A stretch of 64,000 nucleotides of DNA. Source: Symsagittifera roscoffensis (Eukaryota; Xenacoelomorpha; Acoela; Convolutidae). The notes under the pieces are model-generated. The model did not search any database. It saw only the letters and a program-made list of their open reading frames with translations, and had not been told where the DNA came from. The position numbers and the translations under genes were made by a program. Location of the stretch: contig NC_087062.1 of NCBI RefSeq assembly GCF_963678635.1, forward strand, positions 1,550,001 through 1,614,000. The letters run 5' to 3'. Shown one piece after another: positions 1-11,436 of the stretch (position 1 is its first letter; each line of letters opens with the position of its first letter).

Positions 1-240
1 TCTACTTTCAAACACTGCAAAATGAGTTCACCGAGCCAATAAAACATAAGTCCAAACCCTTGCATTTGTTGATGTGGCAACTGAGCCGACAAAACGTAAG
101 CAGACAAACGATCGGCCCGTAATTTTTGTGAAATTGAATACTGAAAAAAGAATCTCGGTCGGATTCAAATCTAGGCCCCTACCTGTCCGAGGCGTAGGCT
201 TGAATTTATTAGTAACAACTTCGACTTCAATAGCAACCAA
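1..240 (-). repeat. Possible tRNA-derived SINE-like repeat
   Basis: Read on the minus strand, an ACGCCT block is followed by a B-box-like GATTTGAATCC and about 80 bases later by TTTGTCTGC and GTTGCCACATC. The same order of blocks recurs at 19530-19720. A weaker copy may lie near 3560-3700, where CGGTTCAAGCC is seen. A tRNA-derived SINE is my inference; no clear A box or tail was identified. Confidence 0.3.
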
Positions 241-1400
241 CTAAAAATTCAACTACTTTTGTCATACTATTTGTAATCCCTATAGAAGTCTGCATTCCAA
301 TTTCATAACCCCTGATGATTACAACCATAATTAATAAAGAAGGCCAATCAAGAAGTATTGAAAAAATACGCTATTTCTCGAAAACTTGCTCGATTTTCGA
401 TAAACTTCAAAATTCGACTCTTAAAGAATTAAAATATATACCCTTAAAGTTCTTTGAATTTCACGATAGTGAAAGGGACTAACAGGCGAAACCAAATTTA
501 AAAAAAAACAAAGATAGTCAAAAAATTCGATTCGAAACTTTCGAACTATAATGTCAGCGTTAAATCACAAAGCTGATACGATTAAAATTTAAAAGAAAAA
601 GTATAATTAAATAAGCCGACAGAATCAAAGCCGACACATCGAAAGATCTTGCAAGTACTGCCTACACAGCAGCGTGCACGAGCCCAATATGGGTAATTAC
701 GTGAGCATAGTTCATGAGAGTGTTAAATTATCTCTTCCATATTTAAGCTCTTCTGTGAACGAAGTTATTTATGGAAAACGTCTAGTACCTGGTTGCATTA
801 ACTTGCTGATCGCAAAGGTAAACATAGCCCATTGACGGTTAAAAAATCAATTAACGCAAGGAAAAAATCGATAAACTTCAAATTTCGACTTCGAAAGAAT
901 TAAAATAAATGCCGTTGAATTTCACGATCAAATCATCATTGGTGCTGTTTTGATCAAATTAAGCCAATTTGAGAACACTCGATCAAAAATAAAAACTTTA
1001 TAGCGCTTGGAAATCTAATAACTGCTATGGGATCGTGAAAACTGGTGTCCTTCTAACAAAGGAAAAGCATTTTTGATTTAAAAAAATCACCAAGACCTAT
1101 ATAAGAGTACACACAATGTTGATAACGCTTAATAGTCTGAATAGTTAAAAACCTTGGAATTTGGTCTTTATAAAAAATACCAGTTCTAATTTAAAATCGC
1201 AAGAAGGCTACCAAAAATTAGGCTATAAAGTCAGCTGTCAAGGTACGGCTAAGTCTACATCATCTATTCGATCAGTTCTTTTACAACATTGCGTAAAACA
1301 AACACTGCTTTGAGGAACGTCGTTGTTTTCGGTAAATGCTCCTCAGAAAACAATGACTTTGATTCTAAAAAAAAGGAAACAGTTTTTGATTCCCAAATCA
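1..1400. repeat. AT-rich intergenic DNA with dispersed repeats
   Basis: No credible gene is seen. Two repeat families are visible. Bases 1-240 resemble 19530-19720: both, read on the minus strand, contain a tRNA B-box-like TTTGAATC or TTCGAATC followed by a shared TTTGTCTGC block. Bases ~530-1150 resemble 4425-4690 and also the two flanks of the MULE at 14040-14098 and 17294-17790. Short ORFs here are random. Confidence 0.5.
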
Positions 1401-1419
1401 TGAGGAACCTCGCATCATT

Positions 1420-1953
1420 TCAAGACATCAACTTCGTAGCTTGATCACTGTTCAACTTGTGCGCTGATATCATGTGTCGTTTCAGACTTCCTCTAGTTGC
1501 AAACTTCTGTTCACACATAGTGCACGTAGCCGAAACTCCCACCCCGCCTAAATGTTTCAACTGTACGTGTATTTTCAAGTTGCCCTTCATAGTGGCCTTA
1601 TAAGGACACATGACACATTGGAGATCATTTGGAATGTCCGGAATGATGTTCAGGTCTTTCATAAACGAGCCGACATCTTTTTGAACGGCCATATTTGAAG
1701 TTGAAAACTTTTTTGCACATTTTCCGCTTCGGTTAACCGGCGCTGAATTTTGCGATCGTTTCTGAGCACAAATTGGCAAAGGGTGTTCAATAATAGGCGA
1801 TTCTATTAATTCAAGTGAAAGATTGCCTACTGTTTCGCTTTTGAAGAAATCGACTATAGCAAAACTTCGGCCTTCCTGAAAAGCGGGTAATTTTGATTCG
1901 TATAGAGAAATTGAAAATTGAGCAATTACTTCCACAGATGAAACTTTCGACAT
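1420..1953 (-). CDS. Two-finger C2H2 zinc-finger protein (ZF copy 1, intact)
   Basis: Single-exon ORF of 177 aa from the ATG at 1953; an upstream TTG would add 8 codons, but the paralogues all begin at a matching ATG. The C-terminal third carries two adjacent fingers, both C-x2-C-x12-H-x4-H, separated by a short LGGVGVSAT linker. The N-terminal ~100 residues have no recognised domain and are poorly conserved among the copies. The finger core (CPYKATxKxNLKxH, then SLKRHMxSAH) resembles paired C-terminal fingers of arthropod BTB-zinc-finger proteins, but no BTB domain is present. Binding of nucleic acid in the nucleus is the family expectation, not shown. It could be an independent gene or an alternative 3' exon of a larger gene. 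Confidence 0.75.
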   Translation of the reverse strand: MSKVSSVEVIAQFSISLYESKLPAFQEGRSFAIVDFFKSETVGNLSLELIESPIIEHPLPICAQKRSQNSAPVNRSGKCAKKFSTSNMAVQKDVGSFMKDLNIIPDIPNDLQCVMCPYKATMKGNLKIHVQLKHLGGVGVSATCTMCEQKFATRGSLKRHMISAHKLNSDQATKLMS

Positions 1954-2004
1954 TTTAGAACCGGAACAGTATCTCAAATAAACGAAAACTAGCGCGTCAA
2001 TCGC

Positions 2005-2019
2005 ACCTCCGGTGCTACA
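2005..2019. promoter_or_regulatory. GCACC-TCC-GGTGC inverted-repeat motif upstream of ZF copy 1
   Basis: A short imperfect palindrome, GCACCTCCGGTGC, lies about 55 bp upstream of the ZF copy 1 start. The identical motif occurs about 285 bp upstream of ZF copy 4 (7580-7592). Conservation in otherwise diverged AT-rich flanks suggests a promoter element shared by the family. Function is inferred only. Confidence 0.3.
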
Positions 2020-2069
2020 AAACCATGTCTTCAGAAAACAGACAAACCAAAAATCTAGAAAAAGAAAAA

Positions 2070-3000
2070 GATTTGAGCAGTCATACTTGGACTCCAGATT
2101 TGCAGCTCCTGAATGTATCCTGACAGCACCTCACTATAGGGTTGAGAAATTGAAGTTCAGTTAATTTTTTTTACATCTAAGTTTTTTTATATCTAAATTT
2201 TTTGAAAAAAAAAAACATGAAAAAATCATAAAAAACGCCATATCTCGAAAACCAAAAAGATTTGAGCAGTCATAACGGGACTCCAGATTTGCAATCCCTG
2301 ATTTTACCCTGACAGCACCCCACTATAAGGTTGAGAAATTGAAGTTCGCTTAATTTTTTTTATATCTAAGATTTTTGAAAAAAATAATAATAAAAAAAAT
2401 CATAAAAACGCCATATCTCGAAAACCAAAAGGATTTGAGCAATCATACTTGGACTCCAGAATTACAACGCCTGACAGCACCTCACTAAAGGGTTGAGAAA
2501 ATGAAGGTCGGTTAAATTTTTAATATCTAAATTTTTTGAAAAAAAAAAACTGAAAAAAAAAATAATAAAAACGCCATATCTCGAAAAATAAAAGGATTTG
2601 AGCAGTCATACTTGGAAGCCAGATTTGCAACCACTGAATATACCCTGGTAAAACCCCACTATAGGGTTCAAAACTCAAGTTCGGTTGGGTTACTTCTTTC
2701 TAGGTTTTTTGAAAAAATTAAAAAATCATAAAAAGCGCCATATCTCGAAGAATATAAGGATTTGAGCAGTCATACTTGGAAGCCAGATTTGCAACCACTG
2801 AATATACCCTGGTAAAACCCCACTATAGGGTTCAAAACTCAAGTTCGGTTGGGTTACTTCTTTCTAGGTTTTTTGAAAAAATTAAAAAATCATAAAAAGC
2901 GCCATATCTCGAAGAATATAAGGATTTGAGCAGTCATACTTGAACGCCAGATTTGCAACCCCTAAATGTACTTAACAGCTCCCCACTCTATAGGAATGTA
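2070..3000. repeat. Satellite array, ~164-bp unit (array 1)
   Basis: Six tandem units start with GATTTGAGCAGTCATA-like sequence at 2070, 2269, 2432, 2595, 2759 and 2923, giving periods of 199, 163, 163, 164 and 164. Each unit contains CCTGACAGCACCCCACTATAGGG-like sequence and ends with CGCCATATCTCGAA. The last two full units are nearly identical to each other. A diverged second array of the same family is at 8160-9220. No coding potential. Confidence 0.85.
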
Positions 3001-4740
3001 TAGAACGTATGTATATATAAAATTTTCAAATCTTGCAATTTTTCGGCCTTTTAACAGACCAATAGACTTAAACAGGAGCCAAATGAAATTTCTTAAGCAT
3101 TTCAACCTACGGTATAGCTTAAACGAGCAAAAATATTTTCGTTAAATATGCAAAAAATAATACGTTGAAAAAACTTAAACATGCAAAAATAGGGACTTCT
3201 TAAACCCGTCAACATAGGGACTTCTTAAACATGTGTCACGTGAAACGCCAATTAAATAATGGATAGATGATTTTTGAATAACTGCATAAATGGTACGCCC
3301 CATTCATATAATTTTAGCTTAAATTTTAACGAAAACAATCTACATTGTTTTTTTATCTTAAAATGTATAAGCCTCATTTAGACACAATATCAAACTTACA
3401 TGACCAAGAAAAATATTTGCAATACAGAAAGCCACCGAATCGTAAAAAAAAACGAAAAACTCATCATCCAAAACTTCTATATGTCTGTCTCGAAATGAAA
3501 CTCATTTTGATAAAAACCAGTAGCGAAACAAAACAACCAGCATTGAATTAGCAAGAAAATCTACCGAGCAGCAAGTATGCAGACAAAACTTGGATTAATG
3601 GTCCTAAAAATCCAAACGTGGGATATTTTAAAAGCAGGAAAAACTTCTGATTTTTTTTTGTCAAACCGGGCATTGGCTTGAACCGGGTAGCAACAAAAAG
3701 TCTCCGACATCACAAAAAAATGAGCAAAAAAGATGCCCTAAACTAAGTTTAAACAAACAAAAACAAAAAAATTATCCAAAAGAAAAATGCTGGCGAAAAA
3801 AAACTGTCGTCTATATATTTTTTTCACTATCATTAAGTTTTGGTAGATAAAAAAAAACTAAAAATCTAAATCATATTAGACTGCTTTGACTTCAATAGCA
3901 AATGAAAAAAAATACTATCTAGAACAGGAGAAAAACATTAAGTGAACAAGAAACAAATTGCGAAAATAAACCAAATTTGTTATTTTGAAACAAAAAAAAT
4001 TCTGAAAACTACAAGCTAACTATGAACAAAAGCTATTGAATGGCAATTTGTGATCTGATAGCACTTAAAGCTTCTTGAATCCGAGTCTCTTGCTTAGAGA
4101 AGTTATAGTGCACAAAAAAAATAGGCTAGAAAGCACTTGAAGCAAAATAAAATTTAATTGACGAAAACATTGATTGAAAATTTTACCTAGAAAATTGCGA
4201 ATGAACGCATTATTTCAATTACCTTTGCCGATAACAAAAATGATAAACACAAGAGGCAGCTCAAGAACTACCGAGGAAAAAATCCGAACAAGCTTTCCTG
4301 AAAAGAAAACTCAAAACTTTTTCAAAGAAGTCCGAGATGTGGTATCGAATTTCAAACATACCTTATCAGAGTTGAATTAACATAAAAAAACGTTTGGAAA
4401 ATTTTTAAAAAAGAATAGAAAAACAAGCCGACAGAATTTAAAAAAAGTATTTTCATAGAAAAAATCACAAAGATTTACATCTACCAGCTAAGATGCAAGC
4501 CCTGTACAGGCAAAACAAGTACGCGGCATATATATAAATTCACCATTTCAAACATCTATCTAAATATTTACCTTTTTGTGAAAAAAAGTTATTTACGGGA
4601 AAAAAGTAGTAACCGGATGCAATACCCTTGCTTATCGTAAGGGTGATAAATCATTGTAGTAATTGTTTAAACAGCTAACTGTATGCAACTACCTAAAAAC
4701 AGAGACTTCATATCTAAATATTTCCTCTATCCTTTAAGAT
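3001..4740. other. AT-rich intergenic DNA, dispersed repeat copies
   Basis: No gene supported. Bases 3105-3240 resemble 9245-9335 (both contain ATAATACGTTGAAAAA just beyond a satellite array), so the satellite and its flank were duplicated together. Bases 4425-4690 match ~590-850 in patches. ORFs of 60-70 codons here show no recognisable protein features. Confidence 0.5.
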
Positions 4741-4744
4741 AAGT

Positions 4745-5261
4745 TTAGCAGACTGCTCTCTAGTAAGTTTGTGCGCGTATATCAAAAACAGTTTCAGTCT
4801 GTCTCTAAAAGCAAACTTTTGTTCAAATTCCCACTCTACCTAAATTTTTCAACATAACTTAATTTTTTCAAGCTCCCCTTCTCAAAAGCCTTATATGGAC
4901 ATATAACATATTGGAGATCATTTGGGATTTCAGAAATTCAGTTTAACTCCTTCAAAAACGCACCGACATCTTTTTGAGCAGCCGTATTTGGACTTGAAGA
5001 CGTTTTTGCTGATTTCACACAGTCTGTCTCTGTACTTTGTAAATGATATACTTTGTGCCAAGTTTCCATTAGGCACAGAATTTAGTGTAAACTGTAGCTT
5101 AATAGAAGATTAAAACATTTCCGGGAAAAAAGTTCGCACTGTTTCATTTTGGCGTAAGTCGGGTATCGCAAAATTCTTAACTTCCTGGAGCGCTGGAAAA
5201 CAGATTTGTGGATAGAGTTTTCTATAGGAGCAAACTGGTCCCCTGATAACGCTTTTCCCAT
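4745..5261 (-). pseudogene. Decayed C2H2 zinc-finger copy (ZF copy 2)
   Basis: Minus-strand sequence aligns end to end with ZF copy 1. A start is visible at 5261 (protein begins MGKALSGDQF), and the N-terminal block around IAIPDL corresponds to IVDFFK in copy 1. The finger region at 4745-4960 retains ATATGGACATATAACA- and TTTGTTC-type blocks but has lost cysteines and the open frame through several indels and stops. Clearly a dead family member. Confidence 0.7.
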
Positions 5262-5472
5262 TTAAATACCAAGATATATCTTAAAACAGCAAAACGAAAC
5301 TTTAATGTCCTAAGTTAACTACCAGATGAACTTCAATACTTCGCTGATAAACTGAACTTGAGCGATCAAATAACCTGAACTATTCCCAGACAAAATGATA
5401 ACTCAATCAAACTTGAATCCCATCTAATTCTAATCTAACTACTTTTTCAACTTGGAAGCGAGACATCAGGAC

Positions 5473-6418
5473 ATCATTTCTGACGCTTGATCACTCGGCA
5501 ACTTATGAGTGGATACCAAATGTCGTTTCAATTCCTTTTAGTAGAAAATTTCTGCATGAATAAATAGCAATTGGCAGAAATTCCAATGCATCCGAGGTGT
5601 TCCAGTTGAACATGCGTCTTCAAGTAACCTTTCTGTGTAGCCTTATGGAACCTGATCTAGACTACATTTTATGATTGGATAATTTAGATATTTTACCAAT
5701 GTAAAGTATTTAATATTAACCAATCATGATCCATCTAACTAACAACCCACTTATTTGTAAGTGCTGAAGTTACTTGTAATTTCAGCACCAGAGAGATTTG
5801 AATTTAACTTAGAAATTAGTTGGACTCTCCCGAGCACTTCAACAGCCGCAATAAACCAGTATACCCTAGATCTATTGAGCCTAGCAGAGACTAGTTAAAC
5901 AACCTGAGACTAGATAGTATAAGAGTAAGATTAGGATCGGTATTAGACTAAGAAGTTGCACGAATCTATCCGGCCGAAAATAAGATAGCGTGACGAGCAG
6001 ACGGTGTACCCTATCCGAAATTACTCTATGAGTTATACACTCCAGTCCTAACTCACTTATAAGGACACAAAGCACATTGCAAATCGTCGGAGATTTCAGA
6101 AACTATATTCAAATTTTTCATAAACGTACCAGCATTTGGCTTCTTTTCTATAGGAAGCGATACAACTGTATCTCGCTTTTGAATCTTAGATTTGCTGGGG
6201 TTATCGAATGCGAACGGTTCTGTGGAACGTTTCAGGTCATTAGAAAACGCACAGACATCATGAGTCGTCAAACTTACTATTTCGATGGCTAGTAATCCGC
6301 CAGTTTTCGATTATTGGTTGTCCAGGAGATTCAAAACTGTCTTTTTGGACAACAACGGTTCCACGACATTTGCTGACAGAAATAATGAAATACGAAAAAC
6401 TTCAGAATTAACAGCCAT
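5473..6418 (-). pseudogene. C2H2 zinc-finger copy 3, split by a 409-bp insertion
   Basis: The N-terminal half (about 6061-6418, start at 6418, protein begins MAVNSEVF) runs to the first finger, DDLQCALCPYK, which stops at 6061. The rest of finger 1 and finger 2 continue at 5473-5646 after an inserted segment. The insertion lies exactly between the YK and AT codons of finger 1. The left half also has damaged finger 2 residues, and the N-terminal half needs at least one frame correction. Not functional as read. Confidence 0.75.
5647..6055. mobile_element. 409-bp MITE- or SINE-like insertion in ZF copy 3
   Basis: The insert is flanked by the 5-bp direct repeat CTTAT (5642-5646 and 6056-6060). 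Removing it restores the GCCTTATAAGGACAC string seen in copy 1, so this is a clean insertion. It has no matching terminal inverted repeats. It contains two strong hairpins: 5671-5727 (ATGATTGG...CCAATCAT) and 5761-5788 (GTGCTGAA...TTCAGCAC). No coding capacity. A non-autonomous element is inferred. Confidence 0.65.
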
Positions 6419-6747
6419 TTCGTTTCTGGAATTGAATTAATAGAATCTTTGTGCTCCAAGAAGTACAGTTCTATATAAAAGCAAAACAGCAATTGCAGTC
6501 TAAATAGCAAATGAGAAGCCGAACTCAGCCCTGTTTTTTGGCAAATGATTTAAATACTCTTTTTTTTCTACAAGTAAGCGGCAAAACTATAATGGCAAAT
6601 ATCAAAACGAAAAGCTATCCAAATTTCTTGCAACAGTTTAAATCAATCTAGAAAAAATGCAAATACTCAACTTGATAATATGTAACGAAATCGCGAAGAA
6701 ACTCGGTTTGTCTAAGAAAACTAATAAGATCATAACTAAAAACAAAA

Positions 6748-7290
6748 TCATGAAAACAATTTCGTAGCTTGATCACTTGGTAGTTTATGAGCTGAAATCA
6801 AGTGTCTCTTCAAATTTGACTTAGTAGCAACCTTTTGTTGACAAATAGAGCAATTCACAGAAACCCCAATGCCTCCCAGATGTTTCAACTGAACGTGAAC
6901 TTTCAAATTCGCTTTCCTGGTCGCTTTGTAGGAACACATCGCACATTGCATGTCATCCGAAATCTCTGGTATTATGTTCAAATTCTTCATAAAAGTCTCA
7001 ACATTTTGCTGCTTTGCAACCCTTTGCTGCACAGAAGGTCTTTTCAGTACCTTAGGATTACTACAATTGCTATCTAATACACTACAATCTCTAATACGCT
7101 TCAGGGTTTTACAAGCTACAGAAATACTAGAATACGAATTATTGTCAACTTCTATCGAAACTACGCCACAAATTCCGGCTACTTCATTGCTCGTGACGTC
7201 ATAGACTACTTTTCTAGCAGACAACAGTGGCAGCAAAAGCTCTTCAGGAAGTATCATGTGAATACAATAGTCTTCGGAGATCAGGTTCAT
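6748..7290 (-). CDS. Two-finger C2H2 zinc-finger protein (ZF copy 4, intact)
   Basis: Single-exon ORF of 180 aa with an ATG at 7290. The N-terminal ~100 residues (MNLISEDY start) contain hydrophobic stretches around PEELLLPLL and GICGVVSIEV but no known domain. The motif FMKNLNIIPEISDD immediately precedes finger 1 (CAMCSYKATRKANLKVH, then H after four residues). Finger 2 follows after LGGIGVSVN, with C-x2-C-x12-H-x4-H. It is intact throughout and shares the C-terminal QATKLxS signature with copies 1, 5 and 7. The expected role is nuclear nucleic-acid binding; no target can be read. Confidence 0.75.
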   Translation of the reverse strand: MNLISEDYCIHMILPEELLLPLLSARKVVYDVTSNEVAGICGVVSIEVDNNSYSSISVACKTLKRIRDCSVLDSNCSNPKVLKRPSVQQRVAKQQNVETFMKNLNIIPEISDDMQCAMCSYKATRKANLKVHVQLKHLGGIGVSVNCSICQQKVATKSNLKRHLISAHKLPSDQATKLFS

Positions 7291-7299
7291 GCTTGTTCT

Positions 7300-8150
7300 A
7301 GAATGTTAGGAACCTTTTCCAATAAATTTTAAGCTTAATTTTTTGCGTATTTCTAAATCAGAAAGATGTTTGGGTCTGCAAATTTAACTAAAAATTCTAT
7401 CATTTGAAAAATTAAGTATATTTTGTTTTTTTTTGAAGAAATTGATTCTTTTAATTTGGCATTGAACACCTAAATTAATCAAATAAAAAGCGCCGGCCTG
7501 ATTTTTACCTTACTAAGGCCTGATGTTATGTTTTGTTACAAACAATGGCATGAAAAAACAGCGTAAGACTATCGTGTAACGCACCTCCGGTGCTTCAAAC
7601 AAAATATTTAACGTGAAATATATAAAACGAATTTGAAAAACAACGAACGGAATGCAACCGTAAAAAGACACGAGCGCATCAAACAACGCTTTTCATTTAA
7701 AAATGGAACAAAAAAATTCAACTGAAAGGTTTTTAAACTAAAATGGTTTTTAAACTAAAATCTCTGAAGCTACTGGGTTTCAGAATGGCTGACAGCATTT
7801 AAGTGAACAGCATTCCATATTTAACAATTTCGTTGGCAAAATCACTGAATTCATGAATGGAACGCCAGTTGAACTTAATTCTTTTTTATTTACAACAGCA
7901 GATTTTTTTTCCTAGTTGAACTGATAGTTAAATGGAAATTTTTGAAATAACATTAAAAAACGTCAACTTCATTAACTTGAATAAACGCGCAATAAAATAC
8001 AGTGTAGGCCACATCTGAAACTGCCGGTAGTAAACTGATTTCAGCCCACCAACGAGTCGACAATTTCAAATTTTGAAAAAAAAACTTTTTGGAACTTAAA
8101 AGTGATTCATAATTCAACTCTAGGAACGTTCATAATTCATATATATCAGA
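7300..8150. other. AT-rich intergenic DNA upstream of ZF copy 4
   Basis: No gene supported. It contains the GCACCTCCGGTGC motif at 7580-7592, shared with ZF copy 1, and homopolymer-rich sequence. Nothing else recognisable. Confidence 0.5.
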
Positions 8151-8159
8151 ATTCATATA

Positions 8160-9220
8160 TAGGAACGTGAAATGCGTTGAGTAGTCATCTTCAGAGTCCA
8201 TATAAATACTTCCCGAGAGTACCTCGACACACCCCATCAAAATTTTGAGAAGTTCAAACTTAAAGTTTTGAAAATTCATCAAAAATGGAATATCTCGCAA
8301 ACAAAGATTATTAAAGCAGTCAAAAACTTTTAAAAAAACAATTGCAACCTCTGAAAAACTATGAGATCACTCCATTATAGGGTTGGTAATTAAAAATTTA
8401 GTAAAGTTTTTTCAAATCAGGTATTTTGAAAAATTTTATGAATTATTGAAAAAACATCATGTCTCAGAAAAAAAAAATGATTTCAACAGTCACGCTTGGA
8501 GTGACGATTTGCAATGTCGGAGAGTACCCTCACAGAAACTGACACTATAGAGTTGATAATATCAACTTTTGTTGAGTTTTTTATATCCAAGTTATGTGAT
8601 AAAAAAATCTTAAAAAACGCCATATCTCGGTAAGTAAAAGGATCTGAGCAGTCAAACTTTGAGGCAAGATTTGGAACCCCTGAGAGTACCCTGGCAGCAC
8701 CCTATTACTGGGTTGAGATATCAAACTTTTGTCACATCGTAATATAATTTCTTAGAGAATTTTTTTTTGAAATCATCATAAGTTTTTTTGAAAATTTAAA
8801 AAAAAAAAACATCAAATCTCGGAAACTTAAAAGATTTGAGCGATCATATTTGAATGCACAAACTGCAACGCCTGAAGTTACTCTGAGAGTAACTTACATC
8901 ATAGAGTTGAGAATTCCACTTTTTGTCAAAATTTTATATAAGTTCTTTGAAAATTTTAGAAAAACTCAAAAAAAAAAACGCCATATCTCGCAAACTAAAA
9001 GGATTTGAGCAGTCAAATTTTGAGGCAAGATTTGCAATCTTTGAGAAAACCTTGACAACACCTAACTACAGGGCTGAGAAATTCAATTTTCGAGGAAGTT
9101 AAATAAAAATTTTCGAAAAAATCACAAGAATCTTTGTATCTCGTAAACTAAAAAGATTTGGGTACTTTTATTTGGAGGCCCAGTTTGCAACACCTAGGGT
9201 AACTCTAACAGCCTCCCACT
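8160..9220. repeat. Satellite array, ~160-190-bp unit (array 2)
   Basis: About seven diverged tandem units with the same order of blocks as array 1: (G)GATTTGAGCAGTCA, GCAACCCCTGAGAGTACCCT, then CGCCATATCTCG. Units start near 8178, 8305, 8478, 8638, 8830, 8999 and 9150. The units are more diverged from each other than those in array 1, so this is an older array. It lies between ZF copies 4 and 5 as array 1 lies between copies 1 and 2. Confidence 0.75.
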
Positions 9221-9466
9221 GCTGAAAAATTAAAAAAAAATCTTAACCATTGCAATATACGATATAGCTTAAAAGTGCAAAAATTCTTTCGTTAAACATG
9301 AAAAAATAATACGTTGAAAAAGCTTAACCATGGCGAGATAGCGAAGCCTGCATTTAAATATATATAATATGTTTGAGGTAAAAGTATCATAAACAAGGCA
9401 TGGGAAGAAACGACCTGTGCGGACACCGGACTATTGATCTCTAGCACCGATTGCTCACTAGCTTGC

Positions 9467-10012
9467 TCACCGATTGCTCACTAACTTGGCCGATTGCTCA
9501 CTAGTCAGATTGTGTGTTTTCATCATATGTCTCTTAAGACTGCTTCTGTTGGCACACGTCTGTTTGCAAATTGTGCATATTTCAGAAATTCCAACTCCGC
9601 CCAGATGTTTCATTTGGTAATGAACTTTCAGATTTCCTTTCTGAGTTGCCTTATATGGACATAAAGCACACTGAAGGCCATTTGGGAGTTCGGGAAGAAT
9701 GTTCATTTCTTTAAAAATTTGATGTATATTGTGACGTGGTGAATTTGGATCTTTCACATTCCTTGAAAGCTTCGAGACCTTTGCCTTGGCCAAACAATGA
9801 TCATTATTTACAATCGGACGCTTCAGGGTTTGAATTGATTTTTGTTTTTCAAACTCCGACTTGTATTCTTCGGATTGGGTAATTTGTTCAAAGCAAATGG
9901 ATCCGGTTTTCGTCCCCAAGTTTATGTCGAAAAAGTCACATTGGAATGTTTCAGATAGAAGCGGATTCAGCGCAGACTGCTCGACAGAAATCGATACTCT
10001 GATCAAGTTCAT
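9467..10012 (-). CDS. Two-finger C2H2 zinc-finger protein (ZF copy 5, intact)
   Basis: Single-exon ORF of 181 aa with an ATG at 10012. The N-terminal region (MNLIRVSISVEQSALNPLL) aligns with copies 1, 4 and 6. FKEMNILPELPNG precedes finger 1 (CALCPYKATQKGNLKVH...H), and the second finger is CTICKQTCANRSSLKRH...H. The ORF runs two residues past the usual QSAKLVS end. An additional cysteine lies inside finger 2 (QTCAN). It looks functional; identity to the other copies is moderate, so this is an older duplicate. Confidence 0.75.
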   Translation of the reverse strand: MNLIRVSISVEQSALNPLLSETFQCDFFDINLGTKTGSICFEQITQSEEYKSEFEKQKSIQTLKRPIVNNDHCLAKAKVSKLSRNVKDPNSPRHNIHQIFKEMNILPELPNGLQCALCPYKATQKGNLKVHYQMKHLGGVGISEICTICKQTCANRSSLKRHMMKTHNLTSEQSAKLVSNR

Positions 10013-10397
10013 TTTGATATCAGTTCCAACCTAAAAATCCTAAAATAATTTGCATGAAGAGATTGAAATTGGAATCTGCTAAAATAATATCCGGTTCGAC
10101 TATCAAAATAGAAAATAAGCTACAAAAACGTTTGTACTTAAAATTACTCAACTTTTTTCGGCGTGTTAACAACTTGTGAAGAGAAATTCGGATCATGTAC
10201 TTTTTTAAATCCATAAACTGGAATTTTGGAAGCTTGCAAGGAAAATCATTTACTTTTTTTAAATCTACTAACTTATATAAGTGCGTTCTGACTGATATAA
10301 GTGCGTTTTTTTATAAGTGCGTTCTGACAACAATCTATCACTGATGGTAAATCTATGAGTAATTTTAAACTATTTTCCTGATGACGATGATCTTCTA

Positions 10398-10933
10398 TGA
10401 CATCAATTTAGACGCTTGTTCACTGTCTAATTTATGTGCCAATATTATGTGCCGTTTCAGACTGCCTCCAGTTGCAAACTTCTCTTCACACATGGTGCAA
10501 ATAGCCGAACAGCCTACAACGCCTTAATGTTTCAGCCGATGAGTCTTCAAATGGCTTTTGTAGTTCGCTTTCTAAGCACACAATGCACATTGAAGATCGA
10601 TCGGAATCTCAGGCATAATTTTCAAATTCTTTAAAATATTTCCGACATTATTTTGCTCGAAGTTGGCGGAATCATGGCAACATCTTGCTTTGTCCTTTCA
10701 ATAATTGCCGAAGTATTCGTCTAATTAAAATGTCTTTTACTAGAATTGTTAACTACAAGATTTGAAATCGGCATGCTACCCGAGAAGACGTTTTGGAATG
10801 AAAAAATACCGGCAGAGTGTTGCCTGTCCATCTGAACAATTTCACAGAAAATCATATCTGAACTCTGTTGAAATGGCATCAAAAGATCAGAGTTGACATT
10901 AATTGATACTCTCGAAGACTCAAGTTCCGACAT
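10398..10933 (-). pseudogene. Decayed C2H2 zinc-finger copy 6
   Basis: The start at 10933 gives 70 codons of the family N-terminus (MSELESSRVSINVN, LLMPFQQSS). The frame then breaks before the fingers. The finger region at 10398-10650 is recognisable (CTMCEEKFAT-type second finger and SLKRH) but has an in-frame TAA in the linker where other copies read CAT TTA GGC (KHLGG), and other losses in finger 1. Interpreted as a recent pseudogene because most of the second finger is still readable. Confidence 0.75.
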
Positions 10934-10949
10934 ATTCGCCTATAATATT

Positions 10950-11430
10950 TTGAGTGTCTAAAAATAAATACAGTTCGAAAGCAAGGATTAACAAGCATTA
11001 ATTAATGCGAAGATAGAACAACAAATTCTTTTCGAAGGCAAGTACAAAAAGTATCAAAATGGAATTATATCTAGGAAGTTCAAAACTTACAAATGAACAT
11101 CTTTCGAGAAAATATTTATGGCTAACTTATCGCTAATACATGACCTCATCAACTTAAGTAATTTAGCTCAAAACCCACGATTGCAATCATTCATTCAGTG
11201 TATCAGTAGTTTACCCGACCAGTAAATCAAGCTACCAAACAATTAGCGATGGATTATGCAACATTCACTTAACAAATTGCATAATTTCAATTTCAAAATT
11301 TTATTTGACTGCACGTCAATTTCGGCTTACTGATCAATAACTTAAATTTCTAATTTCTGATTTGGTCCGCCCATTTTCAGTTTACTGATACATCGGTTTA
11401 GTGGACTACCACTAAAACATACGCCTAACA
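10950..11430. other. AT-rich intergenic DNA
   Basis: No gene or clear repeat is seen between ZF copies 6 and 7. Confidence 0.4.
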
Positions 11431-11436
11431 CATCAA

